DNA from: Xenophilus aerolatus
GTDB taxonomy: Bacteria; Pseudomonadota; Gammaproteobacteria; Burkholderiales; Burkholderiaceae_C
Length of the DNA stretch: 64,000 nt
Assembly: GCA_029968055.1 (NCBI GenBank)
Contig: JASCNX010000001.1
Coordinates: 1,302,001-1,366,000, forward strand
Direction of reading: 5' to 3'
Below, piece after piece: positions 1 through 7,845 of the stretch. The notes under the pieces are model-generated. The model made no database searches. It saw nothing but the letters and a program-made list of their open reading frames with translations, and had not been told where the DNA came from. The number at the start of each line of letters is the position of its first letter. Position 1 is the first letter of the stretch. The translations under genes and the position numbers were made by a program.

Positions 1-1
1 C

Positions 2-1132
2 TATCTCGTTGCGGCCGATGGCTCGCAAAGCCGCATCCGCACGCAGCTGGGCATCGGCCGGCGCGGCGAGCGCGACGTGTACGACAGCGTCAACATCCAC
101 TTCAACGCCGAACTCACGCCATGGGTCCGGGAGCGGCCGGCGGCGCTCTACCTGATCGAGCAGCCCGAACTGCGCGGCACCTTCCTCACCATCAACGGCA
201 CCGACCGCTGGGGCTTCCTCGTCACCTCGCTGTCGCACTACGGCTTCACCCCCGAGCAGTTCACGCCGGAGTTCTGCACCGAGGTCATCCGCCGCGCGGT
301 GGGCGTGGGCGAGCTGCCGGTGAAGGTGCTGGGCGTGAGCGCGTGGAAGGCCTCGGCCCTGGTCGCGGAGACCTACCGCAGCGGCGCCGTCTTCCTGGCC
401 GGCGATGCCGCGCACGAGATGCCGCCCACCGGCGGCTTCGGCCTGAACACCGGCGTGCAGGACGCGCAGAACCTCGCCTGGAAGCTGGCCGCCGTGCTGC
501 ACGGCGAGGCCGGCGACGAACTGCTCGACACCTACGACGCCGAGCGCCGGCCGGTGGGACAGGCGGTGACCCACAGCAGCCTGCTCAATGCCCTGTCGAT
601 GGGCCGCACCGCCCGCCAGGACGAGCCGGTGCTGCCGCGCAAGGAGTTCCTCAACGAGATCGGACTGGTCTTCGGCGCAAGCTACCGGTCGGCCGCGGTG
701 GTGCCCGAGGACGGCCAGTCGGCGTCGCCGGCCGACGAGGTGCAGGAATACATCCCGAGCGCGCAGCCGGGCTGCCGCGCACCGCACGCCTGGCTCCAGG
801 ACGGCGATCGCCGCTTTTCCACGCTCGACCTCTTCGGCCGCGGCTTCGTGCTGCTCACCGGCGCGCAGGGCCGGGCCTGGCACGACGCCGCGCGCCACGT
901 CACGGCCCCCGGGATCGCCGTCACCTCGGTCGGCGATGGCGGCATCGCACCGGCCGACGACGCCTGGCAGCGGCTCTATGGGCTCGCGGACGAGGGCGCG
1001 GTGCTGGTGCGGCCCGACGGCCACGTCGCCTGGCGCTCGCGCACCGGCGTCGCCGACGCGGCGCAGGCGCTGCAGGCCGCCCTCGCGCAAGTGCTGTGCC
1101 GCGGCGCTGCGCGCTCCGGGAGCACGGCATGA
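2..1132 (+). CDS. FAD-dependent aromatic-type monooxygenase, C-terminal part (5' end outside window)
   Basis: The reading frame is open from base 2 and runs to a TGA at 1130-1132, giving the last 376 residues. The visible start encodes a DGSQSRIR stretch, the second half of a PheA/TfdB-family FAD domain. The second FAD motif GDAAHEMPP, followed by GGFGLNTGVQDAQNLAWKL, lies near bases 400-485; it binds the FAD ribityl chain and is diagnostic of the family. The last 150 or so residues look like the thioredoxin-like tail of phenol-hydroxylase-type enzymes (WLQDGDRRFSTLDLFG). These flavoproteins hydroxylate aromatic or polyketide-like substrates with NAD(P)H and O2. The stop overlaps the start of the following VOC gene (ATGA), so the two are translationally coupled and probably act in one catabolic route. 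The substrate cannot be deduced. Confidence 0.9.
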   Translation, partial: YLVAADGSQSRIRTQLGIGRRGERDVYDSVNIHFNAELTPWVRERPAALYLIEQPELRGTFLTINGTDRWGFLVTSLSHYGFTPEQFTPEFCTEVIRRAVGVGELPVKVLGVSAWKASALVAETYRSGAVFLAGDAAHEMPPTGGFGLNTGVQDAQNLAWKLAAVLHGEAGDELLDTYDAERRPVGQAVTHSSLLNALSMGRTARQDEPVLPRKEFLNEIGLVFGASYRSAAVVPEDGQSASPADEVQEYIPSAQPGCRAPHAWLQDGDRRFSTLDLFGRGFVLLTGAQGRAWHDAARHVTAPGIAVTSVGDGGIAPADDAWQRLYGLADEGAVLVRPDGHVAWRSRTGVADAAQALQAALAQVLCRGAARSGSTA

Positions 1133-1542
1133 GCATCGACGTTTCCGCCCTGCACCACGTCACCATCGGCTGCGCGCGTGAGGACCTGCCGGTGCTGCTG
1201 GCCTTCTATGCGGGCACGCTGGGCCTGCAGGACGGCTTTCGGCCGGCGCTGCGCTATCCCGGCCACTGGCTCTACGCCGGCGGGCACGCGGTGCTGCACC
1301 TCAACGCACTGCTGCCGCAGTCGCCGAAGCCCCAGGCCGGCGCGGTCGACCACATCGCGCTCAAGGCGCACGGACTGGCGGCGACGCGGCAGGCCTTGGC
1401 CGATGCCGAAGTGCCGTTCAGCGAAACGCCGCTCAAGGGCACGCGGCTGCACCAGGTCTTCCTGCAGGACCCGCTGGGCCTGAAGGTCGAGCTCAACTTC
1501 GACCTGGACGCGGAGCGCACGCCCGGCGGGCTTGCCGCATGA
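1129..1542 (+). CDS. VOC (glyoxalase/extradiol dioxygenase) superfamily protein
   Basis: 137 residues starting at an ATG that overlaps the monooxygenase stop by four bases. The N-terminal HHVTIGC and the C-terminal DPLGLKVELNF are the paired beta-alpha-beta-beta-beta signatures of a vicinal-oxygen-chelate fold, with candidate metal ligands His in HHVTIG, His in VDHIALK and Glu in KVELNF. A single VOC module of this length usually dimerises to build the metal site. Family members are glyoxalases, dioxygenases, isomerases or antibiotic-binding proteins. Coupling to a ring hydroxylase suggests a downstream isomerase or dioxygenase step, but that is inference. Confidence 0.82.
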   Translation: MSIDVSALHHVTIGCAREDLPVLLAFYAGTLGLQDGFRPALRYPGHWLYAGGHAVLHLNALLPQSPKPQAGAVDHIALKAHGLAATRQALADAEVPFSETPLKGTRLHQVFLQDPLGLKVELNFDLDAERTPGGLAA

Positions 1543-1587
1543 GCGTCGCCGTGGCACCCGACGCGTGCTCTGGCGCGGCGCGCAGGC

Positions 1588-1989
1588 TCAGGCCGGCGCC
1601 GGCCGCACGGCCATGGCTTCGATCTCCACCTTGACGGGCGCGATGAGCCCGGCGATCACGGTCGAGCGCGCCGGCGCGGCGTCGACACCGAAGCGCTCCC
1701 CGTAAGCCGCGTTGAAGGCCGGATAGTCCGCCGCATCGGTGAGCCACACTGTGGTCTTCACGACGTCGGCCAGCGTGCATCCGGCCTCCGCCAGCGTGGC
1801 AGCGATGCCGTCCAGCACGGCGTGCGTCTGCCCGGCGATGTCGGGTGCGCTCGGCGCGCCGGCGCGCATGGGCACCTGGCCCGAGACGAACACCAGCCGC
1901 TCCCACGCCACCGCGGCCGAGATGGGTTGGCGCTGCCCCGCCCGGACCACCAGGCCGAGCCGTTCCAGGTCCTGTCGACGCTGCGCCAT
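1588..1989 (-). CDS. ridA: RidA family enamine/imine deaminase
   Basis: 133 residues. The start ATG shares its A with the TGA of the upstream Bug gene (TGATG), so it is the last cistron of the operon beginning at 6394. Family signatures are ERLVFVSGQVP near residue 30, the long helix with AVLDGIAATLAEAGC, and PARST near residue 108, whose Arg holds the substrate carboxylate in active RidA proteins. RidA hydrolyses reactive imines or enamines released by PLP enzymes and flavin amino-acid oxidases. An amino-acid-oxidase-like flavoprotein in the same operon makes a detoxifying role there plausible. Divergent family members are also used as catabolic deaminases. Confidence 0.88.
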   Translation of the reverse strand: MAQRRQDLERLGLVVRAGQRQPISAAVAWERLVFVSGQVPMRAGAPSAPDIAGQTHAVLDGIAATLAEAGCTLADVVKTTVWLTDAADYPAFNAAYGERFGVDAAPARSTVIAGLIAPVKVEIEAMAVRPAPA

Positions 1990-2990
1990 CAGTCGGCCTT
2001 GGCGCCGGACACCTTGACGATGGCCGACCACTTCTTCACCTCCGCCTCCAGGAAGGTCCGGAACGCCGACGGGGTCGTGCCTTCGACGAGGAAGCCGCGC
2101 GCGGCGAAATAGTCCCGCACATCGGCCGTCCGCACCGCCTTGTTCACATCGGCGCTCAGGCGTTCGACCACCTCGGGCGGCGTGCCTGAGGGCGCGAACA
2201 CGCCCTGCCACGACAGCGCCTCGAAGCCCGGGTAGCCGCTTTCCGCGACCGTGGGCACGTTGGGCAGCTGCGGATGGCGCTGCTTCGAGGTGACGGCCAG
2301 CGGGCGCAGCTTGCCGGCCTCCAGCTGCGGCATCACCACCAGCAGGTCGCCGAAGGTGGCTTCGATCTGGCCCGCCATCAGGTCGGTCAGCATGCCGGCG
2401 CTGCCGCGGTACGGGATGTGCACCATCGAGGTCTTGGTCGCCTGCTTGAACATCTCGCCGGTCAGGTGCATCGAGGTCCCGTTGCCTGCGGAGCCGTAGC
2501 TGATCGATCCGGGCTTGGCCTTCGCGAGCGCGACGAACTCGGCCAGCGTGTTGGCCTTCACGGCCGGGTTCACGGTCACGACCAGCGGCGAACTGACGAC
2601 CATCGACACCGGCGCGAAGTCCTTCAGCACGTCGTACGGCAGGCGGGGGTACAGCGCCTGGGCGATCGCATTGCTGCCGGTGACGCCCATCAGCAGGGTG
2701 GTGCCGTCGGGTGCCGACTTGGCCACGAAGTCGGCGCCGACCGTGCCGCCCGCACCGGCGCGGTTCTCGACGATCACCGGCTGTCCCCAGGCGGCCGACA
2801 GCTTCTCGGCGACACGGCGTGCCAGCAGGTCGGTGCTGCCGCCTGGAGGAAACGGCACGACGATGCGGACGGTCTTGGCGCCCGCCTGGGCATGCGCCGC
2901 CAGGGGCGCGAGCCACGACGCGGCCAGCAGGGACGAGGCGCCGATCGCCACGCGGCGGATCGACTGACGACGGGACAGGGAGGTTTTCAT
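1989..2990 (-). CDS. Bug-type (tripartite tricarboxylate family) periplasmic solute receptor
   Basis: 333 residues. The N-terminus has basic residues and a twin-arginine-like SRRQSIRR, then a hydrophobic stretch ending in AHA near residue 34, consistent with export. The mature start VRIVVPFPPGGSTD and later ENRAGAGGTVGADFVAKSAPDG are the hallmark ligand-binding loops of the Bug family. HIPYRGSAGMLTDLMAGQIEA is the second conserved loop. No TctA/TctB membrane partners occur nearby, which is common for Bug receptors in Burkholderiales; these may work with a distant transporter or as sensors. It lies between the hydantoinase-like gene and ridA and probably delivers the substrate of that operon. 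Confidence 0.9.
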   Translation of the reverse strand: MKTSLSRRQSIRRVAIGASSLLAASWLAPLAAHAQAGAKTVRIVVPFPPGGSTDLLARRVAEKLSAAWGQPVIVENRAGAGGTVGADFVAKSAPDGTTLLMGVTGSNAIAQALYPRLPYDVLKDFAPVSMVVSSPLVVTVNPAVKANTLAEFVALAKAKPGSISYGSAGNGTSMHLTGEMFKQATKTSMVHIPYRGSAGMLTDLMAGQIEATFGDLLVVMPQLEAGKLRPLAVTSKQRHPQLPNVPTVAESGYPGFEALSWQGVFAPSGTPPEVVERLSADVNKAVRTADVRDYFAARGFLVEGTTPSAFRTFLEAEVKKWSAIVKVSGAKAD

Positions 2991-3078
2991 GGGGCAGTCG
3001 CGAAGGGAGGGAAAGGGGAAACAGGGCCGACCCGCACGAGGCGTGCCGGTCGGGGCGTGGTGCGTGCGCTGCGCAGCG

Positions 3079-5091
3079 TCATGCGGCTGTCTCCAGGTCG
3101 GCAGGCTGTCCCCAGCCACCGCCTCCCGCGGTTTCGATGATGAGAAGGTCGCCGGCCTGCCACTGCGCGCGCGCCTTGGCGGGCAGGACGTCGATGCGGC
3201 CATCGGCCCGCTCGATGCGTGCGGCGGCACATGCACCCGGGCTTCCGCCGGCGGCGCCCTGCGGCGCCGTTTCGTGGCGCTCGCCGCGGTAGGAAATCGT
3301 GCCGCTGCCGTGCAGCAGCCGGTACGCGCGCACCACGCCGTCGCCGCCGCGGTGGCGGCCGGCGCCGCCCGAACCCTCGCGCACCGCCACGCGCTCCACG
3401 CGCAGCGGGGCCTGGGCTTCGATGGCTTCGGCGGGCGTGCTGCGTGCGTTGCCCACGTCGGTGGACACGCCGCTGCCGCCGGCCGCCCACGGCGCGCCGC
3501 CGGCCGCCGAGGCAATGATCTCGGTCAGCAACCAGGGCGTGCCGTCGGCGCGCACGCCGCCCAGCGAGAGCACCACCGCCTCGCCGGCGTTCGGCGCCGG
3601 CATCTGCGCGGGCACGGCGCGCGACCATGCGCCCAGCAGCGCGTTGGCCAGCAGCTTCACGAGGTTGGTGCGCGCGTTGACCGCTGCCGGGAAGGCCGGG
3701 TCCACGATGCTGCCGGGCCGCGTGAGCACCGTGAGCGGCGCCAGGCTGCCGTCGTTGCAGGCGGCCTGCGGCGCCAGCATGCGTGCGAAGTAGGCCACGG
3801 CCGCCTGCACGGCGCCGCGCGATGCGTTGACGGGGCCGGTGGTCTGGTCGGCGCAGCCGGTCAGGTCCAGCTCGGCGCTGCCGCCGCGCTTGCGGATGCA
3901 GACCGACACCCGCACCGGGTCCGCATGAATGCCATCGCCGTTCAGTGCATCGTCGAACACGTAGTCGCCATCGGGCGCGGCCGCCAGGGCGGCGCGTGCC
4001 GCCGCTTCGGACGCGGCCAGCGCAGCGGCACAGCGCGCAGACATGCCGGGCGTGGCCTGCCACATCCGGGCCAGCTCCGAAGCCCCCTGCGCCAGGCATT
4101 GCCATTGCGCCGCAAGGTCGCCCTGCAGGTTGTCAGGCATGCGGCTGTTGGCACGCAGCAGGCGCAGCAGCGCCGCATCGACCTGGCCGGCGTGGTACAG
4201 CGGCGTGGGCGGGATGCGCAGGCCTTCCTGCTGGATGCTGGTGGCGTGGGTGGGCACCGAGCCCGGTGCGATGCCGCCGACGTCCTGGTGGTGCAGCACG
4301 CAGGCCACCAGCGCGACGACCTGCCCGTCCACGCACACAGGGCGCACCAGCGTGAGGTCGGGCAGGTGCGTGCCGCCGTGCCAGGGGTCGTTCAGCACGA
4401 AGCCGTCGCCCGCCTTCATGCCGGACGCCGGGTACAGGGCCAGCAGTCCGGCCACGGCCGGCGACAGGCTGCCCAGCAGCAGCGGCAGCGTGCGCGCCTG
4501 GGCCACCAGGCGGCCGTCGGGCAGGAACACGGCCGCCGCGCAGTCCATGGCCTCGCGCACCACGCTGGAGACGGCCTCGGCCACCAGCCGCTGCTGCATC
4601 CGGTCGGCCAACTGCTCCAGCTGCAGCGGCAGCAGGTCCTCGTCCTCCCGTCCACGTTGCGCCTCGGGCACGGGCGGCACCTGCAGGCCCAGGGCTTGCA
4701 CCGTGGCCAGCGTGCGTTCGTACTCGCCGTCCTGGGGCAGCACCGCGTGCGAGCACGCCACCCGCAGGTCGGGCCAGCGCGCACGAATGGCCCGGGCCAG
4801 CGCGAATTCGTGTGCCGGGTTGCGCTGCGCGAACAGGAGCGCGATGGCAACGCCGCGCGGCGGGCGCGGCAGGGCCGCCAGTGCACGCAGCACGTCCGCC
4901 GCGTCGAGCGCTTCGACCTCGGCGCCTGCGGCATCGATGCGCCCGCGGGCCTCGATGCGCCAGGCTGCCGGCAGCAACATCGGCCAGGGCGAGGCCGGCA
5001 CGTGCAGCGCGTAGGGGTCGGCCCGGTTCTGGCGCGCCAGCGTCAGCACGTCGGCGAAGCCCCGGGTGCAGACCAGCGCGATGTCGCTCAC
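3079..5091 (-). CDS. Hydantoinase B/oxoprolinase-family protein fused to an internal fragment of HyuA
   Basis: 670 residues from a GTG at 5091, chosen because a GGAGG (5097-5101) sits five bases upstream and because starting at the upstream ATG would run 146 bases into dadA. Residues 1 to about 150 match the middle of HyuA (CTRGFADVLTLARQNR, then DGEYERTLATV). The HyuA N-terminus with its nucleotide-binding GTT region and its C-terminal two thirds are missing. From about residue 165 it is a complete HyuB: LNDPWHGGTHLPDL, LHHQDVGG, DLTGCADQTTGPVNAS, and a glycine-rich end. HyuA/HyuB enzymes hydrolyse hydantoins, 5-oxoproline or N-methylhydantoin with ATP. Without a full HyuA in the window, ATP-dependent activity is doubtful. 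Confidence 0.85.
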   Translation of the reverse strand: MSDIALVCTRGFADVLTLARQNRADPYALHVPASPWPMLLPAAWRIEARGRIDAAGAEVEALDAADVLRALAALPRPPRGVAIALLFAQRNPAHEFALARAIRARWPDLRVACSHAVLPQDGEYERTLATVQALGLQVPPVPEAQRGREDEDLLPLQLEQLADRMQQRLVAEAVSSVVREAMDCAAAVFLPDGRLVAQARTLPLLLGSLSPAVAGLLALYPASGMKAGDGFVLNDPWHGGTHLPDLTLVRPVCVDGQVVALVACVLHHQDVGGIAPGSVPTHATSIQQEGLRIPPTPLYHAGQVDAALLRLLRANSRMPDNLQGDLAAQWQCLAQGASELARMWQATPGMSARCAAALAASEAAARAALAAAPDGDYVFDDALNGDGIHADPVRVSVCIRKRGGSAELDLTGCADQTTGPVNASRGAVQAAVAYFARMLAPQAACNDGSLAPLTVLTRPGSIVDPAFPAAVNARTNLVKLLANALLGAWSRAVPAQMPAPNAGEAVVLSLGGVRADGTPWLLTEIIASAAGGAPWAAGGSGVSTDVGNARSTPAEAIEAQAPLRVERVAVREGSGGAGRHRGGDGVVRAYRLLHGSGTISYRGERHETAPQGAAGGSPGACAAARIERADGRIDVLPAKARAQWQAGDLLIIETAGGGGWGQPADLETAA

Positions 5092-5149
5092 GAGCGCCTC
5101 CCCGCCCGCGCAGGCCGGTGGTCCCTCATCGGGTGGGGCAGGCTGTGCA

Positions 5150-6394
5150 TCAGAACCGGGCCGGGCTGAAGGGGGCGAGATCGACCTGCGTGGCGCGCCC
5201 TGCCACCAGGTGCGCCACTTCGCGCCCCGTGCTCGCGCCCATGCACATGCCCATGTGGCCGTGCCCGAAGGCGAGCCAGGCGTTGTCGGCCGCACCCGCG
5301 CGGCCGATGACGGGCAGGCTGTCCGGCAGGCAGGGCCGATGGCCCATCCACTGCGTGGTGTCGCTCGTGTCCAGGTGCGGGAAGAGCTGCTGGCCCAGGC
5401 GCAGCAGGGCCTGGGCGCGTTCGTAGCGCGGCGGTGCCTTCAGTCCCGCGAACTCCACCGTCCCCGCGAGCCGCAGGCCCATCGCCATGGGGTTGACCAT
5501 CAGGTTGTTCTCCACCGCCATCACGGTGTGGCGCAGTTGCAGGTTGGAGCTGCGCACCGTGACGTGGTAGCCACGCTGCGTTTCCAGCGGCACGCGCGAG
5601 CCCAGCTGCGCCGCGAGCCGGGCCGACCACGCGCCGGCCGCCACCACCACGCCGTCCACCGGCGTGCGCTGCCCGTCGGCGGTGCGCACCGCCGTGACCT
5701 GGCGCGCCCCGCGGCCTTCGCGCTCGAAGCCCGTCACGGCCTGCCGCACCGATGCCGCGCCCTGGGCCACGCAATGCGCGTGGAGCGCCTTGACCAGCGC
5801 CGACGGGTCGAGCGTGGAGCCGTTCTCGGGCGCGCGGATGCCGAAGCGAAAGCGGCCCTTGAGGTCGGGCTCCAGCGCCTCGAGTTCGTCCTGGCCCACG
5901 TCGACCATCTCGACGCCCAGCGAGCGCCGCAGGTTCATGCCCCAGTTCCATTGCGCCGCCTTCTCGCGCGACGAGTAGACGTACAGGCAGCCCGAGCGGC
6001 GCACCAGCTGCTGCGCACCGGCCTGCTCGAGCAGCGGGTCGTAGCACTCGAAGATGGGCTCCAGCAGGCTGCGCAAAGCCGTCGCGATGCGGGTGACTTC
6101 CTCGCGTGTGGAATGGCGCAGCATGCGCACCAGCCAGGGCAGCACGGCAGGCGCATAGCGCCCTCGCACCGTGAGCGGCCCCAGTGGGTCGAGCAGCCAC
6201 TGCGGCACGCGCTTGACCATGCCCGGCATGCCCACCGGCAGGCAGGCGCTGGGCGACAGCGAGCCGGCGTTGCCGAACGAGCAGGCCTCGCCCGGCGGCA
6301 GGGGATCGAAGAAGCTGACCCGGTGACCGTCGCGCTGCAGCCATGAAGCGGTGCAGGTGCCGACGATGCCGGTCCCGATGACGGCGACATGCAT
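5150..6394 (-). CDS. FAD-dependent D-amino-acid dehydrogenase-like oxidoreductase (DadA/sarcosine-oxidase family)
   Basis: 414 residues. The N-terminal VAVIGTGIVGTCTASWLQRDGH is the Rossmann FAD-binding motif. EACSFGNAGSLSPSACLPVGMPGM matches the DadA-type flavin loop. WMGHRPCLPDSLPVIG and AFGHGHMGMCMGASTGR near the end are the conserved DAO C-terminal FAD contacts. Such enzymes oxidise D-amino acids or N-methyl amino acids to imino acids, feeding electrons to the respiratory chain. It is the first gene of the dadA-like/hyu/bug/ridA operon and is transcribed away from a LysR gene. Together with a HyuB-type hydrolase and RidA, oxidation of an amino acid freed from a hydantoin or N-carbamoyl compound is a reasonable inference. 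Confidence 0.88.
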   Translation of the reverse strand: MHVAVIGTGIVGTCTASWLQRDGHRVSFFDPLPPGEACSFGNAGSLSPSACLPVGMPGMVKRVPQWLLDPLGPLTVRGRYAPAVLPWLVRMLRHSTREEVTRIATALRSLLEPIFECYDPLLEQAGAQQLVRRSGCLYVYSSREKAAQWNWGMNLRRSLGVEMVDVGQDELEALEPDLKGRFRFGIRAPENGSTLDPSALVKALHAHCVAQGAASVRQAVTGFEREGRGARQVTAVRTADGQRTPVDGVVVAAGAWSARLAAQLGSRVPLETQRGYHVTVRSSNLQLRHTVMAVENNLMVNPMAMGLRLAGTVEFAGLKAPPRYERAQALLRLGQQLFPHLDTSDTTQWMGHRPCLPDSLPVIGRAGAADNAWLAFGHGHMGMCMGASTGREVAHLVAGRATQVDLAPFSPARF

Positions 6395-6421
6395 AGGGTG
6401 CGCATTGTGGGCATGCCGGCA

Positions 6422-6453
6422 GCATCAATCCAACGAATTCATTTGATTGATGC
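6422..6453. promoter_or_regulatory. 32-bp near-perfect palindrome, probable LysR-type operator
   Basis: The outer arms GCATCAATC (6422-6430) and GATTGATGC (6445-6453) are perfect 9-bp inverted repeats. The centre is GAATTC (6435-6440) on the same axis, so 14 of 16 base pairs match. It lies in the 108-bp gap between the divergent dadA-like and LysR genes, about 30 bp before the first and 50 bp before the second. LysR regulators classically bind such dyads in the shared promoter region. Confidence 0.65.
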
Positions 6454-6502
6454 ATGAGGATTTCTGATTCACTCGTCCCGCCGGCGCCACAATGGTGCAG
6501 AC

Positions 6503-7396
6503 ATGAACCTCACCCTCCGCCAGATGCGTGCGTTCTCCGTCGTGGCACGCACCGCGAGCTTCACGCTCGCTGCCAAACAGCTGAACCTCACCCAGTCGGC
6601 CGTCAGCATGCTCGTGCAGCAACTGGAAGAGGAACTCGGCCTGAAGCTGTTCGACCGCACGCGCCATGCCGTCACCCTGACCGAGGGCGGGCAGCAGCTG
6701 CTGCCGCTGGCGCGTCGCATGCTGGACGATCTGCGCCAAATCGAGGAGGGCGCCAGCGACCTGCGGCTGCTCAAGAGCGGCGTGCTGCGCGTCGTCGCGC
6801 CGCAGCTGATGGCCTGCACCTGGGTGGCCGGCGCGCTGGCGCGCTTCGAGCAGGCACACCCCACCGTGGGCCTGCGCATCGTCGACGGCTCGGCCGACGA
6901 CATCGTGGGCGCGGTGCGGCGCGGCGACGCCGAACTGGGCATCGGCCCCGAGCGCGTGACGGGCGAGGACGTGACGCGCAGCTTCCTCATGCATGTGCCC
7001 ATGCGGCTGGTGTGCGCGACGAGCCACCCGCTGGCGGGGCGGCAGACCGTCTCGTGGCGCGATCTGCGCGACGAGCGCTGGGTCGTGTACTCCGGCGACT
7101 TCAGCCGCTACGTCGAGCAGCGGCTGCACGAACACGACGCGTCGCTGTCGATGCAGACCGCGACCGAGGTGCGTTACCTCACCACCGCGCTGGCGCTGGT
7201 CGGCGCCGGGCTGGGCGTGGCGATGGTGCCGGACTACGCGCGCACCTTCGCCGGCAACTTCGGCATCCGCTTCCTCGCGCTGCGCTCGCCGGCCCTGAAC
7301 CGGGAGTTCTTCGTGTACCAGCGCCGCAGCCTGGCACTGTCGCCCGCGGCACAGGCTTTCGCGACCTTGCTGCAGGCGCAGTCGCACCGGCCATGA
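6503..7396 (+). CDS. LysR family transcriptional regulator
   Basis: 297 residues, the usual LysR length. The N-terminal winged helix-turn-helix is clear: MRAFSVVARTASFTLAAKQL, then NLTQSAVSMLVQQLEEELG and FDRTRHAVTLTEGG over residues 8 to 65. The effector-binding domain follows from about residue 90 (LRVVAPQLMACTWV, with GLGVAMVPDYAR near residue 240). It is divergent from the dadA-like operon with a strong palindrome between them, so it most likely controls that operon and itself in response to the substrate. It converges with the tautomerase gene, leaving only 18 bp between the stops. Confidence 0.93.
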   Translation: MNLTLRQMRAFSVVARTASFTLAAKQLNLTQSAVSMLVQQLEEELGLKLFDRTRHAVTLTEGGQQLLPLARRMLDDLRQIEEGASDLRLLKSGVLRVVAPQLMACTWVAGALARFEQAHPTVGLRIVDGSADDIVGAVRRGDAELGIGPERVTGEDVTRSFLMHVPMRLVCATSHPLAGRQTVSWRDLRDERWVVYSGDFSRYVEQRLHEHDASLSMQTATEVRYLTTALALVGAGLGVAMVPDYARTFAGNFGIRFLALRSPALNREFFVYQRRSLALSPAAQAFATLLQAQSHRP

Positions 7397-7414
7397 GCGC
7401 GCCGTGGCGCCGCT

Positions 7415-7780
7415 TCAGGCCAGGCGCGTCTTGCGGTAGCTGGCGCGGTCCATGTCGACGACCTCGACGCTCAGGTGGGCCTGCAGGCCCGGCGGCAGCG
7501 GCGGCATGTGCTCGAGCATCCCTTCGGTGACCCGATCGCTGAAGTCCTTCTTCGCCTGCTCGTCGCGGCCGGCCAGGATGCGCACGGTGACGTGAATGAA
7601 CGCCCGCCCCGACTCGGCCAGGCCGACCCGAAAGGCCTCGACGCAGACCACCCTCGCCTTCAGGTCCGCCTCGTCGGTGACTTCCGTGCTGCCGGCCAGC
7701 CGCCGCGTCACGGCGGCCAGCATGGCGTCCAGCGGCAGGCCCTTCAGGTTGGGGGTGTACTCGATGACGATGTGGGGCAT
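7415..7780 (-). CDS. CHMI-family tautomerase (5-carboxymethyl-2-hydroxymuconate isomerase-like)
   Basis: 121 residues starting MPHIVIEYTPNL. After Met removal the Pro becomes the N-terminal catalytic base of the tautomerase superfamily. Length and the pattern EAFRVG, then FIHVTVRILAGRDEQAKKD fit the trimeric CHMI (HpaF) branch rather than the short 4-oxalocrotonate tautomerases. HpaF isomerises a muconate-type product in homoprotocatechuate meta-cleavage, but no other hpa genes are visible. Here it is the last gene of the array that begins with the Rieske oxygenase, 65 bp after the amidohydrolase, so it probably tautomerises a later intermediate of that pathway. The exact substrate is unknown. 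Confidence 0.82.
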   Translation of the reverse strand: MPHIVIEYTPNLKGLPLDAMLAAVTRRLAGSTEVTDEADLKARVVCVEAFRVGLAESGRAFIHVTVRILAGRDEQAKKDFSDRVTEGMLEHMPPLPPGLQAHLSVEVVDMDRASYRKTRLA

Positions 7781-7845
7781 GGGAATCGGATGGCTTTGGA
7801 AAACACGGCTCGAGGCTGGAGCGACCGCCCTGGCCAGCCAGGACC

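Noticed and set aside
1588-2916. A single 442-residue protein ending in RidA
   Set aside because: The first 300 residues are an out-of-frame reading of the Bug receptor; RidA starts at 1989 with a TGATG overlap.
5092-5295. Upstream ATG at 5295 as the start of the HyuA/HyuB fusion
   Set aside because: It would place 68 Trp-, Arg- and Pro-rich residues without family match before the HyuA part and overlap dadA by 146 bases; the GTG at 5091 has a GGAGG.
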